Assembly (NCBI GenBank): GCA_014529385.2
Contig: CM043944.1
Coordinates: forward strand, 53,287,768 to 53,351,767
DNA length: 64,000 nt
Direction: 5' to 3'
From: Adiantum capillus-veneris
Lineage: Eukaryota > Streptophyta > Polypodiopsida > Polypodiales > Pteridaceae
Positions within the stretch are counted from its first letter, which is position 1. Each line of letters starts with the position of its first letter. The notes under the pieces were generated by a model. It saw nothing but the letters and a program-made list of their open reading frames with translations, was not told the origin of the DNA and ran no database searches. Of this stretch, positions 1-11,346 are shown piece by piece. Position numbers and translations under genes: made by a program.

Positions 1-3000
1 AGATCCAAAAACAGAGAAACCAGTTTCTCTCTTGGAGCTCATATATATTCCGAGAGATGAGATATTTGACTACACAAAGACCGCAGATTTTACAGCTGGT
101 GCGATCAAAGCCGCGTCTCACCTCCTTTTACCTGCAGTGAAGTCTGTTTTCAAGGGCATTGAGCAATTCAAGACCATGAAAGATGTTTACAATCTCTATG
201 CAAAAGGGATAGATCTTCCAGCCACGCCGTCGTTACAAGCTAGTAAAGAAAAAGAAGAAGAGTATATGAGGCCTGCTTATGAGATCTTATCCCAGCTAAC
301 TACTGATAGGAGCACGGGCGATACAAACCTTCTTAAATTTCCACTTCCCCTTGTCATCCATAGTATGTCTGAAAAACAACTTTTTGCCTATTGATTGCAT
401 GGTGGATTTGTACATTGAGAACTAGAAACATAGAGAAATCATAAGATTCTGTAAAGTAGGAATGTCAGTATAATACTCATATGCATGCATTGATGGTGTA
501 GAAAACAAGGATGCATGGAATACTGATTTTGAATTTGGTCGTCAGACTCTTGGTGGGATGCATCCCTTCACCATTGAGAGGGTGAAAGTAAGCATGCACT
601 GCTCTTTTCTTGGGATCTTAGAACTCCTTCTGAATGAGTTTACAATTGAGGCTTTTCTGTAGGACTTCCCTCCTATGAGTAAGCTTGATCCCCGAGAATA
701 TGGACCGCAAGTCTCTGCCATCAGACCGGATCACATAGAGCCCTACTTGGAGGGGATGACTGCTGCAGAGGTAGGCCCTCCTTTTCCATAACTTTGTTTT
801 CACTTCAAGTGTTTTTTTTGCTCTTGCTTGAACCCTAAACCCTAAATCTACATAATAACAAATCTCAGAAGGCTGTGAGACTGTACTACTATGCAAACAG
901 GATAGTAGCCAATTGTCTGGTTGGGTGCGCACAAAGTCGAGTTATCGGGATTGTAGCCTGGTGATCTGGTTTCAATTCCCAATGCCATATTCCATAAAAT
1001 TGAGAGGAGGACAAGAAAACCAGTTGAAACTGGATATGTCCAGGGGAAACCCTCTCAACACACAAAATAAAGATAACTGAGGCAAAACCAGGAGGAGAAG
1101 TTGCCTCCTGATTACTTTGGGAACTTAAGCTTAACATGAAGAGAACGGAGAGAGGTTCCATGACAGCTTTAAAGGACAGGCTCCCTCACAGAGCCGCGCC
1201 TATAGAACTTCATTATTCCAGAAAAGCAAGTGAAATGACAGAAGTTGGGTTGCAGCTTACATAGCCTTTGCTTTATTCTGCAGGTTTGATCTCTGCGTTG
1301 ATCTACATTGCCACTCTGTGTTTGATGCACATTGATGGGCGGCCTGTCCTTAAAGGGACTAAGGGTCTGTTGTTGCTAGTTTTCAAGACCTCGCTTCACG
1401 TTCTTATTGGGTTTGCTGGCAGCGATGAGAGAGAGAGAGGGAGCATAGCCTGCAAGCGCCTCTACCCAGCGTTGCTGGCCTCGGTACCCCTCTATATGGC
1501 ACTGGCCCCTTCAAAATGGGATCAAGCGTGAAGGTGAGAATAGTGAGGCGCACGCATTGTAGGCAGTGCGATCGGACGGCCGAATTTACAAATTCACGTG
1601 ATTCGAATTTACAAGATTGTGTGGCCCAAATTTATAAAACTATCTCGAATTTACAAATTGATCCGACATATGTGACATTGAAATACCACATATTTCAATG
1701 AACGCATGCGGACGTGGTTGTTAGAGCACATGTACTGCACGTGGGAGGTTTTGGGTTTGAAGCTCAAGGTGCGGACCCGAATTTATCTACTGGTTCGAAT
1801 TTACATGTTGGTTCGAATTTACTTTTCGTTCCGAATTTACAAAAACACATCCGACGACGTGAATGACTCTCATAGGTGATCTCATTTGAAAACCCCCGTG
1901 TCAAACAGTGTGGAGGCTCGACACCTTGCGCCTTTCTTCCTTTTGCACTGTGTATTATCTCTTTTGGTTGTCACGTTCTTTTTGTGTTGCCTTCCCTTAT
2001 ATGTGATGCTCATTTTTTTCTTTTTTCTCTCTGTGCCGTTTCTGTTTTCACGTTTTATGTGTTTGCCTATATTAGGGTATTGAACTCTTTCCTTGCTCGC
2101 ATTCTGCACATGCTTGTCACGTTTGTGTACGATGTGTTCATGCATGTGAGGTGATGAGTGGTTGGGTAAAGGGATTTTCATGGTGTGCGTGTGTGAGTAA
2201 ATGTTTGTGCCATAGTGACCGGGAAAAGAAAATCGAAACATGGAATGGGGAACAGAAACGGGCATGAATTGCCATTCTTTGTTACGGATAGTCATGTCTA
2301 AAATAAAATCGGTATTTGGAACGCGAAAACTTGGAAAGAGGGAACGCAAGCTTTAAAATGGCCATTTCTTGGAACTATGGTTTGTGCTATTGTTTCGATC
2401 TTTTGCTTTCATGTTTTCTCTCGCTGACCTAAAATCTATGGAAAATGGCAACAAAGGTCGATTAGGAATAGTTAAAGAGTGGAGCAATTTACGGCATTGT
2501 TGGGTGGCCACCACAATCACCTTGAGTAGAAATACTTTGCAAGAGACAAGACCTTCGTGTTGCATGGACTTCAACGAGACGAATGAGCAATGATGTAAAT
2601 GTAAGTGTGTGCAGGTGCAGTAGCATGTGAGAGCGAGAGAAAATGTTAAAGAGTGATTAAACTTTACAACTCAAAACCATGATGAATGACTGCATGTGGA
2701 CAAGTTAACTCCTACTTCTAAGGTTTAGAACCTTAGGGAGCTTGTAAGCAAGACTTGCGCAGGCACTTTATAGTAGTTGCATGTTGATAGGGTGTTTTAG
2801 GTGGATTTGATACTGTAATGCTTAAAACGCCAGGCTGGGTGCTGGTGGTAGTGATTGACTTGTGGAAATGGTGACCCTCGGGGTCACCTTTAATATAACC
2901 TGAAGGCTTGGCTGGGCAAGCCTATTAAAACCTCACGACCAACATTTTCAGCCATCAGCCCATCGCTAACTTCAGTAGCAAAATCAGCCCAGCGTTATCA

Positions 3001-3217
3001 GATTGCGGCCTAGCCTCATTGTCAGTTTGCAGACCAAGTCATATCAGCCCAACGTTTTCAGTTTTCAGCTCGCATCAATAGCAAGATCCCATCAACATCT
3101 CAACATCTAGGACCAATTAGAACCATTGTATTAACATTCGTGCAATCTAAAGCAAAAACCTCTTTAGATCACTAGAGGGGGGCCCTTGGAGGGGACCTTG
3201 GGACCCCATCTGGTGTT

Positions 3218-3265
<48 letters not shown>

Positions 3266-5540
3266 ATCATTATCTCTTCTCTCTCTAGTCTTTGCACATC
3301 TCTCAAGGAGTAAAAGGAATCTTGAGTACGCACTGAGCACTCATCCTTAGCATTTATCATAAATCACTTCTGTTGCACATTACACCTACACCCATATATA
3401 TAGGGAGGTAGGGCAAACACTCAAAAGGAAAAATGTTGGGAACTTGGAAGAACCTAAAAACCCCATGAAAACACAGGAAAAAAGGAAACCCCAAATTCAG
3501 ACCTAAAATGACCGACCGGACCAAACTAAAAGTGTTTATCTGAGGAAATCCCAATTCCTCAGGTAACCTCTGAAGCCAGCCTTCACGAGTAGTGAAACAA
3601 GGTGCTCTGTCCAAATCTAATGCCAAGCTCTGTACAAACTGCGAGAGACTGGATAGCCATATAAAGAGTCAAAACCCGGGCTAGGCATGACCATGAATGA
3701 TTCTAAGCATGACCATTAATGACCAAGTTGAAAAATCTTCACCTGACTTGATCGGCCACACCTCACTCTTTTTGTAGGAGTCCTTGCAATTAGTTGCCAT
3801 GCAGTCACTGCTTGGAGGATAGATGATGATGTGGTTACAAGATGGCAAGGTAGCTAATCTAGGTGTCCATGCAGATAATCTATCCATAATACCTTTCTGC
3901 ATTGTATTGTATTATATAGAATAAGGCAAGCTAGCAAATTAAGTTTGTGTTATTTTCAGCTCTTAATTAACTGTCGATTTTGTATTTGCGCCTGTACATT
4001 CAGGCATTGAGGCAAAACAAGCTCTACATGCTGGACTACCATGATGCCTTCTTACCATTCATTAAGAGGATCAATGCATTGCAGAATCACAAGGCGTATG
4101 CCTCTCGCTCTATTTTCTTTCTAACAAAGAAAGGTGCTTTGATGCCAGTAGCCATAGAGTTGAGCCTGCTTACAGAGAAAAGAAGGCTTGATAGAGTGTT
4201 TGTCCCCCCCCTTACTTCTGATAAGCATCAACATGGGCTATGGAAGCTTGCAAAAACTCATGCCATTCTTAACGATACACCAGTACATCAACTTGTCAGC
4301 CATTTGTAAGTGACATTTACGGATTGTAGCCTTTCATTTGTTATGCTTGTGTATGTGTATGCTCTCAAAATAACGCATGGGTGCTGGTTTTTTGGTCTTG
4401 TTTTTGTAGTGTAAGGACCCATGCTTCCATAGAGCCCTTCATCATCGCCTCTCATCGGCAGCTCAGTGCTATGCATCCTTTAATGATATTGCTCCTCCCT
4501 CATTTCAAGAATACGTTGAACATCAATGCTATAGCTCGAAAGATTCTTCTCAATGCAGATACAGGAAATGTAATCCAGGGTGGGCTTGTTGAGCGGACAT
4601 TCACAGCAGGAAGGTATTCCCTTGAGCTATCGTCTGCAATGTACAAGGGCTGGCAATTCAACGAGCAAGGTTTACCAGCTGATTTAATCAAAAGGTGAGC
4701 TTTTTAAGAAGGAAAATTGCCAGAATAGTCTTGGATGCCTAAAATTGTTTGATGGCTATGATAACTCATTTCATGGGTCGAATCAGAGGAATGGCGGTGC
4801 AGGATTCAAATGCCAAACATGGAGTGAGACTATTGATAGAGGACTATCCGTATGCAGTAGATGGATTGGAAGTGTGGGAGGCAGTACAGACATGGGTGGG
4901 GGACTATGTAACCATTTACTACAAAGCAGACATCCATGTGAAGCATGACGTCGAGCTACAAAGATGGTGGCAAGAAGTGATAGAAAAGGGGCATGGTGAC
5001 AAGAAAGATGAATCATGGTGGCCTTCAATGCATAGCATCGACAGTCTAGCGTCGGTATTGACGACCATCATATGGTTGGCATCTGCCCATCATGCTGCTG
5101 TGAATTTTGGCCAATACCCATTTGCAGGGCACTTTCCATATAGGCCGACAATGGGGCGTCGACTTGTGCCTTCTCCAGGTACCCCTGAATATGATTCCTT
5201 TTTTGAAAATCCGGAGTCTTTCTTTCTGTCATCGATATCATCGCCTTTCCAAGCAATTCTTGGGCTTGCCATCATTGAGCTCCTGTCAACACATGCTTCC
5301 AATGAGGAGTACCTTGGGCAGAGATCGTCACCATATTGGACCAGCAATGCAGAGGTGATGCATGCCTTTGAAAGGTTTCAAGACAGGCTTGTTGCAGTGG
5401 AGCGGAATATCAATGAAAGAAACAGTAATCCAAAGCTGTTTAATAGATATGGCGACGTCCAAGTACCTTACACTCTTATGTATCCTAGCTCCAAAGAAGG
5501 TATCACCAACATGGGTATACCAAATAGCACGTCGATATGA
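1..5540 (+). CDS. Lipoxygenase, C-terminal two thirds (5' end lies outside the window)
   Basis: Plant lipoxygenase: non-heme iron dioxygenase that adds O2 to linoleic/linolenic acid in oxylipin (jasmonate or green-leaf-volatile) synthesis. Exons read from frame and GT-AG sites: <1-362, 502-587, 663-770, 4004-4305, 4410-4694, 4787-5540 (stop TGA). Every junction keeps frame. Visible motifs: [26 protein letters not shown]; the iron-ligand pair HQLVSH-FVR-THA split across the exon 4/5 junction (4285-4424); the third His and Asn in [11 protein letters not shown]; and the C-terminal ligand Ile in GIPNSTSI. The N-terminal PLAT domain lies upstream. Thr-Phe stands where 9-LOXs usually have Thr-Val and 13-LOXs Ser/Cys-Phe, so 13-specificity is an inference. 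Odd points: a 3233-bp third intron and a 7-residue insertion after LLNA. No stop or frameshift was found in the visible part. Confidence 0.93.
906..985 (+). repeat. SINE-like segment (tRNA-type B box)
   Basis: GGTTTCAATTCCC near 968 resembles the polymerase III B box (GGTTCRANNCC). A G/T-rich segment with TTGGGTGCGC about 45 bp upstream could be a decayed A box. I see no clear poly-A tail or target duplication. The call rests on the B box alone. Confidence 0.25.
1581..1840 (+). repeat. Seven spaced copies of CGAATTTAC-type motif
   Basis: CGAATTTA[CT] occurs near 1581, 1614, 1646, 1778, 1796, 1813 and 1831, with a related CAAATTTATA near 1627. Spacing is irregular (17 to 130 bp). Clustered short direct motifs like this are typical of subterminal regions of some DNA transposons, but I could not find terminal inverted repeats. 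Confidence 0.5.
2780..3390. mobile_element. Possible solo LTR or LTR remnant in the lipoxygenase intron
   Basis: A block that begins near TGTTGATAGGGTG and ends near CTTCTGTTGCACA has the feel of a gypsy LTR: promoter-like middle, CT tract, and a 3' end reading AGCATTTATCATAAATCACTT. It contains a perfect hairpin, GGTGACCC-tcg-GGGTCACC, at 2870-2888. I found no second copy in the window, no PBS and no convincing target duplication, so the limits are approximate. Confidence 0.25.
3221..3262. repeat. (CT)n microsatellite
   Basis: About 20 uninterrupted CT units inside the large lipoxygenase intron. Confidence 0.95.
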
Positions 5541-5917
5541 TGATAAGGTTTGTGAGTTACCTCCAAAATGGTCCTCATGGTACTATACATACTTCCTATA
5601 TCCATTTCTCCAATAGGATATTTTAGCTACTTTTTGCTATTTTCTCCACTATATTTTGAAAAATCTAAACTACATTTTTTCTCTTGCTCCTCTCAATTTG
5701 GCATTTTTTTGAATCCTTAAAGTGGCATGATTGTAAGTTGAGACAACACTTTTAAATTAGTAACCCAATGGTCGGTGTGGGAACTTGTTTTAGTTAATTA
5801 AGTAGATAATTGACCCCGTGTTTTATATAAACAACACGGTTTTACTTATGTTTTAAACTACTATGAAAGCACCTTTCAATACTAACTATATTTACAAAAG
5901 TAAACAATCAAAAGATA
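5541..5917. other. 3' flank of the lipoxygenase gene
   Basis: AT-rich sequence after the TGA. No further coding frame matches lipoxygenase. No polyadenylation signal stands out strongly enough to call. Confidence 0.6.
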
Positions 5918-6293
5918 GGGAAAATTACCAAAATACCTCTCTACTTTGTGGAAATTCCCGAAATACTCCTCAAATTTAAAAAATTCCTAGAATGCCTCCA
6001 ATATTTTGTCATAAGTTCCCAAAATGCCAGAATTTATGTTGGTTATGTAGGTTTTGGAGATGAATTGCTTTATTATTTTTAGACATAATTGTCCTTTTTT
6101 TTGCGAGGTAATTTGTGACAAATTACATGCTAAGCACTCAAAAATGGATCTCAGTTGTCGAAAAGGAATAAAGATTGAAAAATCTTGAGCAATCCAACCA
6201 AAATAGATACGAGGGTATTTTGAGAATTTGTGAAATTTGAGGGGTATTTTGGGAATTTCCACAATTAGAGGGCTATTTTGGTATATTTTCCTT
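5918..6293. mobile_element. MITE with long terminal inverted repeats
   Basis: The left arm starts GGGAAAATTACCAAAATACC at 5918. The right arm, read in reverse from 6293, gives AAGGAAAATATACCAAAATA and stays alignable for about 85 bp (TGTGGAAATTCCC... against TTGTGGAAATTCCC...). The 7-bp sequence AAAGATA flanks both ends (5911-5917 and 6294-6300), as a target-site duplication would. The 376-bp size, long arms and lack of coding capacity fit a MITE. Long TIRs suggest a Mutator-like family, but a 7-bp duplication is short for that group (9 bp usual). Confidence 0.85.
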
Positions 6294-8060
6294 AAAGATA
6301 TTGCCACACCAGTTTTGGAGAAAGCATTCAATCTTGTTGGTAAATATTTTCTTGATGAAAATATGATGATGGTTGTTGGATTTACACACAAAACATGTAG
6401 GATGGTAGCTATTATTAGCCATGTTTTCCATGATGGACTCGTGACTATTGGAATGATAGTGGCAATGTGTCAAATGGGAATTTCCATTGAACTATTTTTT
6501 GCTTACTTGTGTTAGGAAAATTTAAGCCTTACATAATGTTACACACTTTCTAAGTATGGTGAGAGTAGAATTACCTTTGTACTAGTGCATATATGCTTGT
6601 GAACACTAGGCCAACTTGCCCTTGGATAATCATGACAATCATAAACAATCTAGTTCCGAGCTTCTAATAGAGTTCACAGTCTCCCCTTATGATGACACAA
6701 CATAAGCTTCACATTTTGTTCACACTCGTTCGAGATGGTGAACTTGGTGTTATGCCTCTATCAAGGACGAAAATAGGCTCTCAAGCATTTTTGGCAATAG
6801 AAGATATGATCTTGCACATCAAGATGCAATCCCAACAATTAGAACAACTTGAGCTTCCTTTGTAAATTAGTGCATAGGTCTTTTGAACACTAGGGTGAAT
6901 ACCACCTAGACTACCATGACAATCATATCAAAGCCAGTGCCCAATGTAAGAGCTCAAGGGTTAGTACACACTCTTCCCCTTACGTCACTATATAGGCCTT
7001 ATATGTTGTTAACCTTGCTACAACATTAAGAAAAAAATGGTTATTGGGCATTGCTGGCAATGTAAAACATCATCATAAACATCCTAAAGTAATCCCAGCA
7101 AGGAGAACTACCTTTGTACTAGTACACTATGATTATCATAACACAAAACTTGAACATGTGCAATAATTCCCATATCTCCCACTAGACAAGTAAGGCATAT
7201 AGCTTCCTTGCCAGATTTTGATGCACAATCATACACCGCTTTTGTGGTAGATTTGAGATGTTGAATCTTGGAAACAAGATCACCATAAAACTACATAACT
7301 AGTAAACGTAAAGAAATAGCCTAATTTAGACCATCCGTTATCTAACATTCCTGCTTACTCTTTATCCATGTAACCATCTACACATGCTTCTTTGCCGCCA
7401 AAAAAAAAAGCGTAGCTCTTTTCAATATCATTCAAGTATCTAATCACACCTTATACTGCCTCCTAGTGCTTCTTGCCAAGATACACCACAAATCCACTAA
7501 TGACTTCCTCTATAAATACACAAGTCCCAATCATGTCTTATATCAACAAACCAACAATAGATGCATAATTGTTGTGGCAAAAACAATTTGCTCCTTCCCA
7601 TGTATATCTTCTCTAGATTGTCCATGTATATGTGCCAAGTACTCCATGAGTTGTACTCTTTGCCACTTGGAGCCTAGTCTCTTTTACTTTATCAAACCAC
7701 TTGAATGGGTCATGGATTCCACCACTATAATTTTAGGTAAGCATTCTCCAATCAATAGAAACCCTATCTACACCACTTTTCCTATGAATGTCTCCTATCT
7801 CTACACATATTGTGAAAGAGAGAGCAATGTATCCAATTGACGAGTTAATTAAACGGAGTTTCCATTATCTTGGTTGACTCCATAATTACGTATTTAATTG
7901 CATTATGGTATTAACACTATGAATGCAACCTTAATCTACCCACCAGGATTTCCAACAACTAGTATCAAAGCTCTATAGAGGTAACTATTTCCTAATCTGC
8001 CTTATCATAGGGAAACTCTCATAGTTAACTTCAATTAAAATATTATGAGGCCCAATAATA
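6294..8060. other. Gene-free stretch with a degenerate tandem repeat
   Basis: Three diverged copies of one segment can be aligned near 6560, 6840 and 7100, each with an (A)CCTTTGTA-TAGT-type start followed by GAACACTAGG or a relative and then a CTCTTCCCCTTA/CTCCCCTTAT block. The period is about 260-280 bp. The rest is AT-rich with no supported gene. At 7961 TAGTATCAAAGCTC resembles a tRNA-Met PBS. Confidence 0.4.
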
Positions 8061-8064
8061 CCTT

Positions 8065-8362
8065 GGTTAACTCACGGTCAAAGCAACCCCTATATTGTCT
8101 CGTAGCCTGTAACAATGGTGACTAGGTTGACTGCCTTCTTCTGGCCGTAGAGTCGGGAAGGCGGGATTCACGGGGAGACCGCCCGATCGTAGGGCCTGGG
8201 CGTCCGAACTAATGTGGAAGACATGCCACACATATAAAGGGTCAAGGGATGAGGTGAAGTTCTCATTGTCTTGTTGGCTGGGTAGAGAGCTACACGACCT
8301 ACCCCTCTTGATCAGGTAAGCCCGTAACGGTTTATGCATTTGTAACATTGGTATCAAAGCTT
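8065..8362 (+). mobile_element. LTR 3' end with PBS-like site
   Basis: TTTGTAACA followed by TTGGTATCAAAGCT at 8347-8360 has the layout of an LTR end (CA) followed by an initiator-tRNA-Met primer site (TGGTATCAGAGC, one mismatch). A TATA-like CATATAAAGG lies near 8231. No second copy or coding region of this element was found, so it is a remnant of unknown family. Confidence 0.4.
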
Positions 8363-9831
8363 ACACGTAGATTCGTGTGTAAACGGACTCACATACACCT
8401 TAATCCACAAATGATTAAATTAATGAAGATTTGAGGGATAAGGGCGAATTTGAAGCTAAGAGGAATAAGGAGTGCATGGAATAGTGCCCCATAGCTCAAA
8501 GGAGGAAGCTCTCTTGCTCTCTCTTTCTCATAGCTCGCAACTCTCTCTCTCTTCTCTCGCTCCTGTCGACCGCCTTTGCATTGCTCTTGGCTGCCGCAAT
8601 CTACACGCGATTGTAGTTGCTGAACTATTGTTGCTGCTCTTAGTCTTTCATAGAAGCATTATTAATTAAGGTTCAAGATATTAAGCTCACTAACGGATTT
8701 TTCACGTGCGTGGGCAAGGAGGGTTTCTAAGGAAGGATTTTCCACATTGAAGTTCGACTACGAGCTCCATCGGCTACACAATTCTTGGCATGTGGGACTC
8801 TCGTAGTGGATACTACAACGCACTGTCAACCTTGATACTGGTTCGCGACTCTCGAAAGAGAAGGGGATGACTATTTTCCTTTTTTGATAATTGTTAGCGT
8901 TTGTGTGTGCAAATTTCTATTAATCTGTTTTTTCATACATCCTCAAGTTCTCTAAGTTTTGCGGATTCGCTCTTGTTGGCTTCTTGAAATCTTCCAACAT
9001 TTTCAACAACACTTTGATTGATTAAATCAAAATAAATTCAACAAAAACGATCGATTCTATAATCACAACATAGAAAGAGAGAAACATAAACAAGAATCAA
9101 AACACAAAACACCATACTAGGTACGGACCATCCCCCTCAATCAAGATGATTAAGTATTTGCCTTCCACCACTTTATTCATCTCATGGAGCATGAATTACA
9201 ATAATATAAATATATGAAAGACAAGAGAGCAAGAGCTACGCAATCGAGAGAGTGTATGCTATGATTAAGAGCAAAAATTAGCATAAAAGAGGGCAAAAGT
9301 GTATCTTTTGCAACTTTGCTCTGATGGATTTTGATGGCTCCGGTGGCTTCGAGGGGGAGGGGGGGGGTAAAATTGAACAATCAAGAATTTGATTCTTGCT
9401 AAAAAAGTACCGTGCGTGCGAAGACACAATTTTGGGATTCTCTTTCTCTCTTCATGTATGCACCCAAACATAGAAGTGGTTGCTTTTCTCTTAAACTCTA
9501 AGAATAATAGGTAAAGGAGAGTTCTATTTACATTGTTTCTTTTGAATTATTTTTGAGAATAAAAGATAAGCAATATTGATAAATGTTCAAAAGTAATAAT
9601 AGCGATAATAGTCCTCCCCAACAGGGAAGCAATTGCCCAAAAATAGAAAAAATTAGAAAGATACTAAGATGAGAGCAAAAAAACCTTTCTGACATCCAAT
9701 TGGCACTTTCAAGGCCATGATTGTTGGAAATAGGGTTGCAAGGAAACACACACAGCTTGGAGAAGATGAAAAAGCTTAAGGCACACAAAAGAGATTATAT
9801 TTCTTAATGCACAATGGAATGATAAGTTAGA
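8363..9831. other. Non-coding, probably decayed retrotransposon leader
   Basis: No reading frame here has recognisable protein similarity. A short CT-rich stretch lies near 8510-8560 and a G run at 9355-9367. The right part probably belongs to the 3' LTR of copia element N, whose left end I could not fix. Confidence 0.4.
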
Positions 9832-9913
9832 CCTAGAATGATGGACATATATACAATGGACAAGGGAAAAACCCTAGAATGATGGACATATGTACGATGC
9901 ACGCGGGAAAAAA
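9832..9913. repeat. 41-bp tandem duplication
   Basis: CCTAGAATGATGGACATAT starts at 9832 and again at 9873. The two 41-bp units differ at a few positions (ATACAATGGACAAGGG against GTACGATGCACGCGGG). Confidence 0.85.
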
Positions 9914-10000
9914 CCTCCTAGTAAGGGAAAATGGCTCGACAGTCCTAAGTGTGTTCACACACATCACTACCTCATACATGGTAACAAATCCCCCCTGGGA
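9914..10000 (-). mobile_element. 3' LTR end and polypurine tract of copia element N
   Basis: On the minus strand a purine-rich CCAGGGGGGATTTG (9987-10000) is followed by TGTTACCATG, as a PPT is followed by the TG of a 3' LTR. The adjacent minus-strand coding region to the right is the end of a copia RNase H. The left limit of this LTR is unknown. Confidence 0.5.
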
Positions 10001-10062
10001 GTGATGCGGTGAATGAGAGCTAGGAAATAGTGTATAGGGTAGTGCCATGCCCTAAGGAATGA

Positions 10063-11094
10063 TCAATCCACAAAGGGGAGTAAGACCCAAGCTTTGCGGA
10101 AAGCTTCCCACTTATCATGAGGCAATGCCTTTGTGAACATATATGCAAGGTTGTCCTGTGTTGGCAAATAATCCAAGCTGGTCCCTCATGTTGAGAGTCT
10201 CTCTCTCACATAATGATAGTGCACCTCAATGTGCTTCGTGTGAGCATGAAAAGTTAGGCTTCTTGCAACTGCCAATGCGCTCTAGCTATCAGTGTAGATG
10301 ATGTTGGCAGTGTCTTGTCCAACACCCAAATCAGCCATAAGGTGGTTGAGCCATACACACTCAATTGTATCGACGAATACTCTCTTGTACACAACTTCAC
10401 AATTGGAAGTGGCCACAATAGGTTGCTTCTTTCTCAACCATGATATGCATGAACTATTGAGCACAAAATAGAAACCACTTGTGAACACTCACGTGTCATA
10501 ACAACCAACCCAATCTGAGCTTGCAAAAGCATGCAAATCTGGTGGAAATGATCTCCCCTTGGGTTAAAACAAGCGAAGATGTAAAGTTCCACTCAAGTAG
10601 AAAAAAATCCTCTTGATAGCCTGTCAATGCTTAGACCCTAGGCTATGCATATCTCTCCTAACTTGTGAGACTGCAAATTGAATATCTGGCCGCGTATTCC
10701 ATATATAGATAAGGAATCCAGTAGCAGTTTGATAAAGAGTGACACCGAGACGGGATCACCGGCATCATGAAGACTCAATTTCAAACCCATTTCCATTGGA
10801 GTAGCAATAGGTTTGCAGTCCTCAAGTCCAAACTTAGATAGTAAAGTCTCTATGTAGCTTGTTTGACACAAGGCAATACCCCTATCACATTGCTTAAACT
10901 CTATGCCCAAATAATGATGCAACAGCCCCACGTCTTTCATCTTGAAAGCAACATTAAAATCAGCCTTAAATTTAGCAATATGTGTCTCATTTGGGCCAGT
11001 AATCAGCAAATCATCGACATAAAGAATGACAATGAGAAATACATCACCCTCACGCTATTGTGCAACTCCACTTCCACGAAGGAAAAATGAGCAA
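10063..11094 (-). pseudogene. Copia element N: reverse transcriptase C-terminal half and RNase H
   Basis: On the minus strand the frame around 11040-10640 reads FLIVILYVDDLLITGPN, the copia RT catalytic YVDD box, then KMKDVGLLHHYLGIEF and a TPM motif. Further on come VDTIECVWLNHLMADLG and a region reading FHAHTKHIEVHYHYVRERL, the usual copia RNase H end. Stops and frameshifts break it. The N-terminal half of the same polyprotein lies at 18173-18330 and 19061-20121, on the other side of inserted element Z. About 110 residues of RT are missing at the junction. Confidence 0.85.
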
Positions 11095-11099
11095 AGAGA

Positions 11100-11346
11100 T
11101 ACAAGTTAAGCTTCTTTGAAGGCTATGTGTTTATTGAACAGTGATCATGGCTTGATAACAAGCTAGCTTTATGATAAATGTATGACAAATTCGATTACAA
11201 AGGGCCAAAGAATGTCTTAATGATGCTAAAAGAGAGTATGTTTGGAGTGATTATAAACGGAAGTTTATGGATTAGAACTGTAGTGCTCACAATGCTCTCT
11301 ACAGGATTGTCTTTACGGCTCATCAATTGGAGCTACGGTGAGGTCT
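11100..11346 (+). repeat. Element Z, left LTR (visible shared part)
   Basis: Aligns to 17935-18172 from T[AG]CAAG[CT]TAAG through ATTGGAGCTACG[GA]TGAGG with perhaps 12-15% differences. No PBS follows directly at 11347, so the true LTR may extend further right, with the right-hand copy truncated. Confidence 0.7.

Larger units (their letters stand above)
771..4003 (+). other. Large third intron of the lipoxygenase gene, filled with repeats
   Basis: Donor GTAGGC follows GCAGAG and acceptor TTCAG precedes GCATTGAGG, joining Glu to Ala-Leu-Arg in frame. The other visible introns are 75-139 bp, so this one has grown by repeat insertion. It holds a SINE-like piece near 906-985, an array of CGAATTTACA motifs (1581-1840), a possible solo LTR (2780-3390) and a CT tract. 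I see no coding sequence. The stretches 1000-1550, 1860-2780 and 3390-3990 show nothing recognisable. Confidence 0.8.

Noticed and set aside
906-985. Functional tRNA gene
   Set aside because: Only a B-box-like segment is present; no cloverleaf could be drawn.
1882-2349. 155-codon minus-strand frame in the lipoxygenase intron
   Set aside because: Lys/His/Arg-rich composition from T/C-rich intron sequence; no domain, and it lies antisense inside an intron.
2780-3390. Complete solo LTR with target duplication
   Set aside because: Kept only as a weak feature: no 5-bp duplication could be matched and no second copy exists here.
8067-8357. Protein-coding reading of the minus-strand frame over the LTR-like segment
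   Set aside because: It overlaps the LTR/PBS-like remnant and has no domain.
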